In this document: positions 13,001-22,300 of the stretch, piece after piece
How positions within the stretch are numbered: the stretch's first letter is position 1
Layout: each line of letters opens with the position of its first letter
NCBI RefSeq assembly: GCF_022458985.1
Contig: NC_061787.1
Location: forward strand, 2,574,001-2,638,000
DNA length: 64,000 nt
Source: Mugil cephalus
Lineage: Eukaryota; Chordata; Actinopteri; Mugiliformes; Mugilidae
Direction of reading: 5' to 3'
Position numbers and translations under genes: made by a program
Notes under the pieces: model-generated
The model's database searches: none
Told to the model about the DNA's origin: nothing
What the model saw: only the letters and a program-made list of their open reading frames with translations

Positions 13001-14363
13001 TCCTACATTTCATTGGAGCTCACTTTTATTCTTTATTCAGATTGAAGAGCTGCAGTTTGTCAGAGATCAGCTGTGATTCTCTGGTCTCAGCTCTGAAGTC
13101 CAACCCCTCCCATCTGAAACATCTGGACCTGAGTTACAACAAGCTGAAGGATTCAGGAGTGAAGCAGCTGTGTGGTTTTCTGGAGAGTCCAGACTGTAGA
13201 CTGGAGACTCTGAGGTCAGTTCACTGTCTGTTACTGTTGTAGATCTGATATGTTTAATCACCAACTGAATCTAATTCATCTTCATTCACAACTTCCCTCC
13301 ATAAATCTGTAAATGTTTAGTTTAAGGCACATGCTTGCAGCAGAAACTGTAGAAAACATCTCTATATTTTATTTATTCAGGTTGAATTACTGCACCATGA
13401 CAGCGAGCAGCAGTTATTCTTTGGTCTCAGCTCTGAAGTCCAACCCCTCCCATCTGAAACATCTGGACCTGAGTGACAACAACCTGAAGGAATCAGGAGT
13501 GAAGCAGCTGTGTGGTTTTCTGGAGAGTCCAGACTGTAGACTGGAGACTCTGAGGTCAGTTCACTGTCTGTTACTGTTGTTGGACACAGTGATGTTGAGC
13601 TGAACATTTAAAACCTGAACACATCTGATTTAATTATTACTGATTTAACCTCATATCTTTCATTCTTTAGATTGAAGAGATGCAGTTTTTCAAAGATCAG
13701 CTGTGATTCTCTGGGACCAGCTCTGAAGTCCAACCCCTCCCATCTGAAACATCTAGACCTGAATGACAACAAGCTGAAGGATTCAGGAGTGAAGCAGCTG
13801 TGTGGTTTTCTGGAGAGTCCAGACTGTAGACTGGAGACTCTGAGGTCAGTTCACTGTCTGTGAACTGAATCTAATTCATGTTGATCCACAACCTTATTGT
13901 TCCTCAAATTTAAGACAAATCCAAACTTGATTAATTTCTATTAATAACTATTTCTGGTCAACACACACAGATGAGATCATGTGTTCAGTGATATCTGTAG
14001 AAGACATTGTGATGATCCACAATAACTAAACATTTCTGATTAGAATTTATCTCCATCTTTTATTCTTTGTTCAGATTGAAGAGCTGCAGTTTGTCAGAGA
14101 TCAGCTGTGATTATCTGGTCTCAGCTCTGAAGTCCAACCCCTCCCATCTGAATCATCTGGACCTGAGATTCAATAACCTGAAGGATTCAGGAGTGAAGCA
14201 GCTTCTTGATCTTGTGAAGAGTCCAGACTATAAACTGGAGACTCTGAGGTGAGTAGAGGGTTCCAGTCAGTCCATGTTGCTTTCATCAGTATCGTCCTAA
14301 ACACAGTTAGTATCAAAGATCCAGTGTTTCCTGTAAACCTGCAGCTTCTCAGTGAAGCTGTGA
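3872..14363 (+). CDS. NLRC3-like NOD-like receptor (fish NLR-C family), 13 coding exons
   Basis: Intracellular innate immune sensor of the large fish-specific NLR-C family. My exon chain is 3872-4053, 4979-5098, 5763-5882, 6547-6666, 7331-7456, 8198-8379, 8716-10513, 10649-10822, 13041-13214, 13381-13554, 13671-13844, 14075-14248, 14345-14363. All junctions have GT/AG and matching phase, and the total of 3537 nt gives about 1178 residues without an internal stop. Order of domains: acidic start, four copies of a Ser/Cys-Met-Lys exon, RING-like zinc module, FISNA, NACHT ATPase with Walker A GVAGVGKT and Walker [11 protein letters not shown], then five LRR exons. There is no B30.2 exon. A poly(A) signal AATAAA stands at 14509. 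The C-terminal exon and stop (14361-14363) are the least certain part. The ligand is unknown, and fish NLR-C copies are often recently duplicated, so an orthologue name would mislead. Confidence 0.88.
4979..7330 (+). repeat. 784-bp tandem triplication carrying an NLR exon
   Basis: Three head-to-tail units start at 4979, 5763 and 6547; each is exactly 784 bp by position of the same landmarks. Each contains a 120-nt phase-2/phase-2 coding exon ([15 protein letters not shown].. to ..EPGPSNTK) and its downstream intron. Units two and three look identical by eye; unit one differs at scattered sites (for example near 5111, 5250 and 5336). A fourth, slightly longer exon (7331-7456, 126 nt) follows the array. 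Because each exon is symmetric in phase, copies can be gained or skipped without a frameshift. Confidence 0.95.
5150..5600. repeat. Interspersed repeats inside the NLR repeat unit
   Basis: Within each 784-bp unit the intron holds two stretches that recur elsewhere in the window. One runs from CTCAAGACGCTCTACAAAAA to the CAGAAAGAAACCTTGACCAG area and has a relative at about 20115-20190. The other contains ACAAGTCCAGCTGACC and CGCTTTTTGGATT, with a relative at 31655-31690. Both look like teleost non-autonomous elements. The further copies at +784 and +1568 arose by the tandem duplication, not new insertion. Confidence 0.65.
7331..7456 (+). CDS. NLR fourth copy of the repeated N-terminal exon
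   Basis: Same exon as in the 784-bp array but 126 nt because of a six-base insertion after the ACCACAATCACA stretch. It ends EPGPSDTK before a GTAAGA donor. Its 3' intron (7457-8197) is unrelated to the array introns and is the one copied, inverted, at 10920-11130. This is probably the ancestral last copy of the series. Confidence 0.85.
8198..8379 (+). CDS. NLR RING-like zinc-finger exon lacking its histidine
   Basis: About 60 residues with [12 protein letters not shown] and CPQC cysteine pairs in RING order, joined in phase to the preceding and following exons. In related fish NLR proteins I recall this module as SCGHWFCRQC; here it reads TSCFCRQC. That removes the Cys-x-His that normally fills one zinc ligand position, equal to a nine-base in-frame deletion. 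The second cysteine pair is kept (FCRQC), and the final CPQC is intact. A role as an E3 ligase-type or interaction module is family inference; zinc binding in this copy is doubtful. Confidence 0.8.
8716..10513 (+). CDS. NLR FISNA-NACHT exon
   Basis: Single large exon of 1798 nt, acceptor TTCCAG at 8715 and donor CA|GTGAGT at 10514. Residues at the start ([17 protein letters not shown] through the [13 protein letters not shown] stretch to LETASKM) are the FISNA domain that precedes NACHT in fish NLR-C proteins. NACHT follows: Walker A GVAGVGKT near 9010, Walker B IFDGLDES near 9232, sensor-type [12 protein letters not shown] near 9360, then the winged-helix part with [12 protein letters not shown] near 9931. 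The frame is open throughout, so the ATPase core appears intact. Confidence 0.93.
10649..10822 (+). CDS. NLR LRR exon 1
   Basis: A 174-nt exon encoding [20 protein letters not shown] followed by a second leucine-rich turn ending RLETLR. Acceptor CACAG at 10648, donor GAG|GTCAGT. Phase 2 on both sides. It differs more from the other four LRR exons than they do from each other. Confidence 0.9.
10823..13040. other. 2.2-kb LRR intron filled with inverted NLR sequence and MITE-like repeats
   Basis: The left half (about 10920-11930) is an inverted copy of NLR N-terminal exon and intron sequence (see separate entry). About 11945-12020 is a direct partial copy of 8020-8090. From about 12020 to 12260 there is a sequence with GCGTTTACATGCATGTAA-type ends and GTGCATGTAAAC inside, in the style of a teleost MITE. 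About 12780-12895 is a GGTACC-rich repeat ending in GGGTACCCGGCCCTA. No coding exon in the sense direction was found. Confidence 0.7.
10920..11930 (-). repeat. Inverted copy of NLR N-terminal exon and introns
   Basis: The minus strand of 11129-11248 is a complete 120-nt copy of the repeated NLR exon with acceptor and GTAAGA donor and an open frame ([19 protein letters not shown]..). Bases 10920-11128 match, inverted, the intron at 7457-7660. Bases 11430-11500 and 11690-11830 match, inverted, the intron at 4740-4810 and 4430-4560. The whole corresponds to an ancestral intron-exon-intron block without the 784-bp array. It lies antisense to the host gene in an LRR intron, so it is not part of the sense mRNA. 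Confidence 0.85.
13041..13214 (+). CDS. NLR LRR exon 2
   Basis: A 174-nt, phase-2/phase-2 exon: [20 protein letters not shown] then [20 protein letters not shown] and ..RLETLR. Acceptor TATTCAG, donor GAG|GTCAGT. It encodes about two leucine-rich turns in the ribonuclease-inhibitor style. Confidence 0.92.
13381..13554 (+). CDS. NLR LRR exon 3
   Basis: A 174-nt exon whose 3' two thirds are nearly identical to the neighbouring LRR exons ([20 protein letters not shown]). Its first part reads [20 protein letters not shown], so the usual [10 protein letters not shown] motif is replaced. Splice sites and phase are kept. Confidence 0.88.
13671..13844 (+). CDS. NLR LRR exon 4
   Basis: A 174-nt exon, [20 protein letters not shown] then a near-identical leucine-rich turn, acceptor CTTTAG, donor GAG|GTCAGT. 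The flanking intron ends share sequence with those around exons 2 and 3, supporting tandem exon duplication. Confidence 0.9.
14075..14248 (+). CDS. NLR LRR exon 5 (last)
   Basis: A 174-nt exon, [20 protein letters not shown]; the end diverges ([18 protein letters not shown]) from the common [15 protein letters not shown]. Donor is GAG|GTGAGT instead of GTCAGT. This divergence marks it as the terminal repeat. Confidence 0.9.
14345..14363 (+). CDS. NLR short terminal exon (tentative)
   Basis: Acceptor AACCTGCAG at 14344. In phase with the last LRR exon it adds only SFSVKL and a stop. Untranslated sequence then runs to AATAAA at 14509. Another frame through this exon is open longer (to 14473) but would need a different phase. 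A further 3' exon with a B30.2 domain was not seen. Confidence 0.45.
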
Positions 14364-14508
14364 GAGGAGAATGGAGACAGGCTTCAGGATTGGACAGAAA
14401 GACAGAGAGAGAGACAACAGTCAGCCAATCAGATGAGCCAGAAGCTTATTGTGATGTGTTTGAGTTGATGTGAAGACGACTGTTGTTGTTGTGTTGATGT
14501 GTCCAGGA

Positions 14509-14514
14509 AATAAA
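14509..14514 (+). terminator. Poly(A) signal AATAAA of the NLR gene
   Basis: Canonical hexamer about 145 bases after the proposed stop, in a sequence otherwise without ORFs. Assignment is by position. Confidence 0.6.
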
Positions 14515-15630
14515 GCTGGATTCCAGCTGACAGCCTTCCAAGATGTATAGAGACAGTGGTGGTCATTCATCACATCTGATCAACAACTGATCACAGCTCT
14601 GAGATCAGTCTGACTGAAGCCTGCACATCACAGAAGCAGCATTACATTTAGTAACCATGAGTTTCTTAGTCAGCTGATCTTTGTTTCCATGGAGCAGCAG
14701 TAAATCCATCACTAAAGTGTTGGTGCAGTAATGAAGCGTTCAGGACTCTCAGCAGTTTCTTAGTGAAATGTGCAGAGGAAACAGACTTGATGCTAAAAGT
14801 CTCTGCAGGTCTGTGTGTGTTCACTCCAACACGTTAACATGAAGCTGAAAGGAAGCTGGCTGAGCTCCACAGCTGCTCCACTGCTGCTCTGAACAGGACT
14901 CAAGTCCCTGCTGCTCTTTCTACTGGATGTGATGATGAAGGGAAACACTCCTTCACCTCCTCTCTTCTTTCTCCTCCTCTCTACAGGTGGAAGTGATGAC
15001 AAACAGGAGGGTGTGTGGTGTGAGAGGATGAGCTGTGTCCTGATGATTCAGAGGTTGAAGCAGCAGAAGCTTGAGAATCTGAGACTCTGACTGCAGATAA
15101 ATGTTTGGAGTCCTTCCTTATGATGCCACTTGTTTCCTCTCCTGCAGTAAATCACCTACGACATGATTCTACTTCCTCAGTGCTTCAGTTAGGATGCTGT
15201 TCTCCAGGTTATTGCTCCTGATAGAACAATGGTCATTGTTGACAGACAGTTCATTTTTTGTTTCAGAGGACATTTCTTCTAATGATCAGTGCTTTTTCCT
15301 GGTGCAGGTAATTAAACCACAGTCAGTCTCCACAGTCAGCTGAGCAGCCTTTCTGTTCATGTTACTGTCAGATCAGTTTTACTGTGGGTGTAGATATGTT
15401 TGTTCCTGTTTCCTCTGAAGTCTTCACACAGTTCTCTGCTGTTGTGTGAGATTCATTTGTTTTCTCATACTAAAGATGATTAATCTCTAGGAGACTGAAG
15501 CGTCTCTGAGTGACCTCCTGGTCCATGATGACCTGAGTTTGAAGGTTGGCTTTAAATACATCCACCAGTACTCCTCCAATACACCTAGTTAGCCAATCAG
15601 AAGCTTCCCAAGCCTGCCTATTAAAGTCAC
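14515..15630. other. Post-NLR flank, no gene seen
   Basis: Sequence of ordinary composition with only short ORFs. No exon-like stretch with family resemblance was recognised. Confidence 0.5.
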
Positions 15631-15649
15631 AATCAACTGAGAGAATGTA

Positions 15650-17120
15650 ATCATGAAAGCATTAATTTATTTACTTATTAGATAGGGACAGTGCACATTA
15701 AGTGCTGTTCAGACAGCAGTGGACATAAATATGCAGGAGTATAGCATCATTTCTAATTAGCATCCTCAGTCCCTAGACAGGTTAGACAAAAACATGATAA
15801 GACATAGAACAGGACAATAGATTCCAATAAGAGCACAACATAAGAGAGGACATTCAATGAATGAATGAATGAATGAATGAATGAATGAAAACTTTATTTT
15901 AAAGTTGTAATACAACAACCAAAAGAAAGAAAACTACATTTGAACAATATTTACCTAACATGTTTGAAAAGGAGTAGAAAGAGGCCTTACTGTTATTTAA
16001 TCCTACCCCTTCTCCATGTATGTTTATTTCCTGTTTTTTCTTCCCTTTTCACATGCTCATAAACATGTATATTTAGACGTATTCCCCTCCTCCCTAAGCC
16101 TGTTGTGAGGCTTAAATTTACTCATTCTTGGATATTGCTTTATTTCCCCCGTCAGTCAGTTCCATAATTTCCTTTTACAGTTCCCACATAGCGTGAGTTT
16201 GCTTGTTTGTTTAGACTTAATGATAATTTGTTTCTATCAAACCACTATTTTAATTTACACTTTTCTTACGCCCAGAAGCTCCTATAAATTGTCTCCTGAA
16301 CAAAAATTTTGTTTGTTTCATCTGCAAATAAAAACTATTTCAATATATTAGGAATAAACAGTTTTGGACCCAGTACTAACCACTGGGGGACGCCACAAGC
16401 AATGTCCAAGCATGAGGAGGCTTAAATAACTCTTCACCCAGTGCAAAACAACCACATATACATCTATATCTATACATCTATACATATACATACATTTACA
16501 TAGGCTTCTGCCTCTCACCAATATGCCACATCAATTATCAATATCAATTAAATCATAATCAACAGTAATCATTAACAATTATTATCTATTGTAGCCACTT
16601 AAAAACATATTTTTGTACCTTTTCTTAAACTGATTGATATATGGACTTTACTCAGAGAGATTGTTCCATAGTTTGACACTGGTAAAAGGTATGCAGAAAC
16701 TTTTCACGGTTGTTCGTCTGTTTAAGATTTTGAAGTTATGTTCCCCTCTTAACTGATAACCTCCCTCCAGATTCCTACGTTAAACTTGGCTGTTTTCTGG
16801 TAGTTTCCTGTTTTGTGCCGTATACATGATGATTGCTGTTTGGTAAGATCTGATATGGGAATGTCAGTAGTTTTGAGTGTATAAAAAGCTGAGTTTGTGA
16901 ATAGTTCTTATTGCTCTTTTCTGCAGGATGATAAGTGAATCTTATGTTGTACATATATCCAAACTTCGGCACAATAATGTAAATATTTGAAAACCAGTGA
17001 ACTGTTAAGTGTGCAGAGATAACTGTGGTCAAGTAATTGTTTTGCTTTGTGAATGACTGCAGAGTTTCTTGAAGCTTTGGACTGTAACCCCTAGAAATTT
17101 GTTTTCATGCAACTTTTCAA
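15650..17120. repeat. Interspersed repeat block, LINE/SINE-like
   Basis: Contains a stretch beginning TTATTTACTTATTAGATAGG with GACAGTGCACATTAA, a GAAT-type tandem tract, and a run (about 16640-16790) with the phrasing of teleost LINE 3' regions (TTGTTCCATAGTTTGACACT, TTAACTGATAACCTCCCTCC). No intact reading frame. Family assignment is impression only. Confidence 0.45.
15857..15892. repeat. (GAAT)n tetranucleotide microsatellite
   Basis: About nine AATG/GAAT units in a row, directly visible. Confidence 0.95.
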
Positions 17121-18015
17121 TTTCAACCCCATCGATTTCTATTCACACCCGTGTGTTTACTGAGCCTTTCTCAAATAGCATGAACTCAGTCTCTGTCAAA
17201 CTGACAAATTTTCACCACTTTGATATTTACATGTGACATTAATATACAGGATAAACAGTTTGGAGCCTAGACGTAAATTTCAAGCTCTACCTGTATATAA
17301 CTATGAATGAGCTTCTTTGCTCTTGTAGAGGTTGGGGTTATTAAGATTTAATCATGACTTTTATGTTTTCCCTTTTTAAAAATAATTTCACTGCTCTATA
17401 GTAGCTGCTTGTTTTGTTAACTCCATGAAGACAGCCAAAATTATGTAATGCACTTTATATACTTGTGTTGTTGTTCATTTTGGGTTCTCTGGAATATCAT
17501 GATATATATACATGATATTATTATGAAGTTGGAAGCTTCAAAACAGCCCTGTGAGTTCTCTGCCTCTTCCTGATCTGCAGATTATATTGACCAGAATAAA
17601 GAAAAGTGATTGAGTAACTATCTTTCATGATGTCCTATGAACTCTCCACACACCCTTGCATATCCTACCTGTTTCTCACCTTCAAAGGCTCAATGTGCTA
17701 TTAAGTGTCTAAAGTCTAACGGTGGTATTACTATATAAGGGTGGTATTAAAGTTAAGATATTGACATGAGAAGCTGCCAACTGAACACTGGAAAGAAAAC
17801 GTTCAAATGATTCAAGAGATGCAGGACTGTCATTTTGTTTTATTTTTTTTTGTACCACTTCTTGTTTGAATGCAAGTACAACTTTATACATACAAAGGTC
17901 TTATTGTCAGTATTTAATTTGATCAGTGCCAGTTTCTGTTTTCAGTGTGAAAGTCTAAACTGACAGTGTTTTAGTTCTGTAGTGAACTTCCCCACAGCAC
18001 CTGAACGCAGCATCG
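17121..18015. other. AT-rich intergenic sequence, nothing recognised
   Basis: No ORF above 60 codons with any recognisable feature and no clear repeat boundary. Confidence 0.5.
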
Positions 18016-18017
18016 AT

Positions 18018-18515
18018 GCAGTAGTGATGGGAAGTTCGGCTCTTTTCTGAGAGTCAATTCTTTTGCCACGGCTCCCAAACAAAACTCGATTCTTTCGGTC
18101 CGAACGGCTTTTTCTTTGGTATCGTTTTTTTAGCCTAATATTTTATATATTTTAGCCCATTTAGCAAATACACGCGGTTTGTGTGTTGATAAGCCTTTTT
18201 TCATTCAATGTTTTTATAAGTAAAAACAGAACCAAACATAGTGAACATACAGTTGAAACGTCCTTGTTCAGGTTTGTGATGGAACCGTTTTCAGGTCTCA
18301 CTCCTAACAACCTACGCTCCTCTTCCTCACCGCTGTCTCTTCTCATTCAGGCTGCCCCCCTCTCTGCTTTTACATAATGGTACGATCCCAAGTCCGCACA
18401 TGTGATTGGCCACCTGGCGTTCCAATATAAACACACTTCTGAATGAGCAAAAGGAAAAAATGTGCGTAGCCGGGTCTCCCTCGACGGGAATCGACTCTTC
18501 TGATGCACTACTAAA
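18018..18515. mobile_element. Candidate non-autonomous hAT-like element
   Basis: The left end reads CAGTAGTGATGGGAAGTTCG and the right end, reverse-complemented, reads TAGTAGTGCATCAGAAG, giving imperfect inverted ends that start AGTAGTG. Both ends also carry GACTCTT/GAGTC-type subterminal motifs. There is no transposase ORF. Length about 500 bp. The class is inferred from the end sequence style. Confidence 0.45.
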
Positions 18516-18529
18516 CATCGGCTGTTCTG

Positions 18530-18960
18530 CGCATGACACATCACAATGATGCAGCGTCGGGAGCGCGCAGCGCGCAGCGTGGCCAGTGTCTGCATCCACC
18601 GAGCATCCCTCCACTCTTCAGGTGGGTAACACATCATTCTCATCTCACCTCTGTAGTGTCCCCGTTGACGCATGTCCGTGTGCGGGGTCGTGCGTGGCTG
18701 GGTGTCGTGGGTGTGATGTGCGTCCAGCCGCGGTGCAGCAGAGCTACAGGTGAACACGACCACATCTCCTCAGGATCACCGGCTCTCCGACGGAAGGTGA
18801 ACGGATGTCACCCCCTCCACCCCCTCCCCCGAGCATCCCCGTCTGCCCCCCTAGCAACACCTCAGATCCAGCCTTGCGTCCTGTCCCCCTCCAACATGCG
18901 GAACATCCTCCAAACCGTGTTGCGTTTAAGGGTTTAGGATGTGTGGAGGGTTTTACATTC
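18530..18960 (+). promoter_or_regulatory. CpG-rich segment and possible 5' non-coding exon of steap2
   Basis: Local rise in GC and CpG (GGGAGCGCGCAGCGCGCAGC near 18559) upstream of the STEAP2 start, ending in a donor-like CAG|GTGGGT at about 18620. No ORF starting here joins the STEAP2 frame. A promoter with a non-coding first exon is inferred from composition and position. Confidence 0.4.
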
Positions 18961-19304
18961 TTATTGGAGCCAGACAAAAAAACTCAACCTCTGCTTTTTT
19001 ACATCTCTAGGTTCTTTCAGCTCATTGCTGGGTAATACCCTCTCTCTCAGACAGATAAGGTGGGTTAAAACCATGTAGAACTTTAAAAACCAAACCTGTA
19101 AAAGAAGGTTAACAGGTGACCTATGTAGTGATTTTAAAACTGGAGTGATGTGAGCTTCTCTCTGCTGGCTAGACAGAAGAATAATAGTCCACTTGGCTGA
19201 AAATCAGCTCAGCTTTTGACCTTCTTTCGGCCTCGTTGCTTCTGCTCTTTCCCCCGTTAGACTGAAGTCTTCAGAAAGAGTAAACCAGAGAAGCTGCTGT
19301 GGTG

Positions 19305-22300
19305 ATGGACTCTGTCTCCAGAGCTTGTGACAGGAGGAGTCCTCTGTTCCTCACCGCCTCCTCCTCCTCCGACCCCCTCCATCACGCCCACGTGTCATTG
19401 CTTCCCAGCAGCATGAAGAAGAACAGGGCTGCAGGTCCGGGATCGTCCTGCTCCCCTGTCCCGCCCACAGTGGCCATCCTGGGTTCAGGAGACTTCTCCA
19501 AGTGTCTGACCATGCGCCTGCTGCGCTGCGGCTTCCATGTGGTGGTGGGCAGCCGCTACCCCAAACTAGCAGCCCACTCATTTCCTCATGTGGTAGACGT
19601 GACCCACCATGAGGACGCCGTGGGGAAGGCCGACATCGTGTTCCTGGCTATCCGCCGCGAGCACTACTCCTTCCTGTGGGACCTCAAGCATCTACTGGAA
19701 GGTACATGAGGCACGATTCCTCTTCACCTTCACACTGGAATCAGAGAGTTTTTCCATTTCATACATTTAGATTTAAACTTCATTCTGTTATTATCCTATA
19801 AAACTATCTTATAAAAACACTATAAAAACATCTCTGCTTTACATCTGTATCTGATTATTTTATTATTCTATGCAAGTGAATAACATTAAAACCATCTTGT
19901 GACAATTCAATGTTCTGCTGGCAAACTTTTGGACCTGGTATTCAGTGGTGTTGATGTTACTTAGACATGTGGCACCCACCAAGACCAGGCCAGCTGGTCC
20001 CACCACATAGCAATGACACCCAGCAGAATGCCGCCTGACACATACACACACGCACACAAAAACACTTTAATTCAATTAAATTTTCTTTATATAGCGTCAA
20101 TAACGACACAAATCTTCTCAAGACACTTTACAAAAAATGACCTGAGACCTCCAGAGCAAGTCTGAGGGTGAAGGTGTCAAGGAAGAACTCAAAATAAACA
20201 AAACAAAACATGAAGAACAGCACAACTGACCTCCAAGTTCACTAGATCCCAAACTGATCAAGTGTCTATGGGATGATCCACAGAGACCCCTCCCCTCAAA
20301 AGTATTATTTTAGTAGTGTAGTAATTAATTAAAGCTCCCAGAGGTACACTGGGTAGATGAGGGATCCTCTAGAGGTGGGACATGCACCTGAGGAAGAGTA
20401 AGCTGCATCACTCTGATGAACTTGTGTTTGTGTGTTTGCAGCTTTTTTCAGAAAGAGAAGTAAATTAACTATTTCTTAAACCTGTGCATGCCTGGAAGGA
20501 CTACATAATATTAGAATACGTCATAATGTTTTGGCTGATCAGTGTATTTCTAGTACCAACACAGGACGGAGCTAATAGTCTCATCTCAGTTTGTCTTATT
20601 GTTTTCCAGGGAAGATCCTGGTGGATGTTAGTAACAACAGGAGGGTGAATCAGTATCCAGAGTCTAACGCCGAGTACCTGGCTTCACTGCTCCCAGAATC
20701 CTTTGTGGTCAAAGGCTTCAATGTGATCTCAGCCTGGGCCATGCAGCAGAGCTGGCCCAAAGACGCCAGCACTCAGGTACAATAGAGCACAAGAAGTTCA
20801 CACACTCAGGTGTGTTGTGTGCAATAATTCCACATTTTTATGAGAATTATTGCACATCCACGTTGTTATTTCTTTATTGTTTGAGTTGTTCGGTAATTAT
20901 GGCCGTTTGACAGTCATATGATCACATCCACTGAACCAACAGTGTTTAAAGCGCCTCTCATTTAAACATTGCCCCAATAGTCTTGTAGAAATGTTCATTG
21001 TGGACAGAGAGCAGTGTCTTTGGTTGTTGAGCGGATTCATCAACATTGACATCAGCCAATGTGAGAGAGGCCTTTAGCTGCTTAGAAGTTCCCCTGGGTT
21101 CCTCTGGTTCCTCTCCCACTATGATCGAGTGATGTTTGTTGGTGGACCACTCCTGTGGAGGGGAACAGTCGTCTTCAATCTGTCTGACTCTCTGTGGATT
21201 ATTTGTGGCTTCCAGACTCTTTAGAGATGGTTGTGGAACCTTTTCCAGCCTGACGAGCAACAACAACTCTTTATATCTGAGCTCCGTCGTCTTCAGGTGT
21301 ATTTGTCGTAATGAAACCAGTCAGAAACGCTTTGACGCCTTTACCACATGTTTGTTAGCGGTTGTGTTTTCTCTGTCAACTCGTGTTCAGGGGCAGTGAG
21401 AGTTGTGTTGTCGATAGTTGAGTTTGTTCTTCTAGGATTTAGACTCTAGAGAAGTATTGTAGTGTGTGTCCTTCTGTTTCCTTTAATTGTTTAATTTTTC
21501 AGTGGGTATATTCTGTCCTGAAACTGTCCTGGTCTCTGGTCGGAAACTGATGCTATGTTCAGATCAGGTTTGTCCCAGTGTGGTTTTTACTCAGTAATCT
21601 GAGGAAATAAAGAATCAGTGAAGTATTCGTATCTAGAGGATGAAATTGATCTGCTCCTCTACTTCTTTACAGTCACATTCCTCTTTTTATTCCCGTTGAT
21701 ACTCAGATTAGTGACATGTCTGGAAGAGATTCATCAGGAATAAATCACGTCTCATGAGAAGAGGTGAAACTAGTTTATTCCACATTTCTGGGGATCAGTG
21801 AATATTTGTATTTAACAGGGAGACTACGACCCCTAGGGGCCGGTGGAGGTCCTGTTTTCAGTTGATTTGTTTTTAAATGAACACATGAATCCAACATGTC
21901 ACGGTGAAAAGATGAATGGAGGTAGATTAATTGCCAAATTTAAGATTGAAATAAGTTCATATGTGGTGTGATGATCTTCATGAAGCTGGCAGACGGTGTT
22001 GATATCAGGTTTGTTAAAGTGTTCATTCATGAAACCATGAATATCTAAAAGCAGAGTAACCAGCTGCTACGTTTCTACATGGAGCTAAAACACTATGCTG
22101 TGTAATATACCTCTCTCTGCAGGTCTTCATCTGCAGCAACTCGGTGGAAGCACGCCAGCAGATTATGGAGTTAGCTCGACAGATCCACTTCCAGCCGGTG
22201 GACATGGGCGACCTGTCTTCGTCCCGGGACATCGAGAATGTGCCCATCCTGTTGTTCCCCGGCTGGAAAGGGCCCGTCCTCGCCACCGTGGCCCTCTCCA

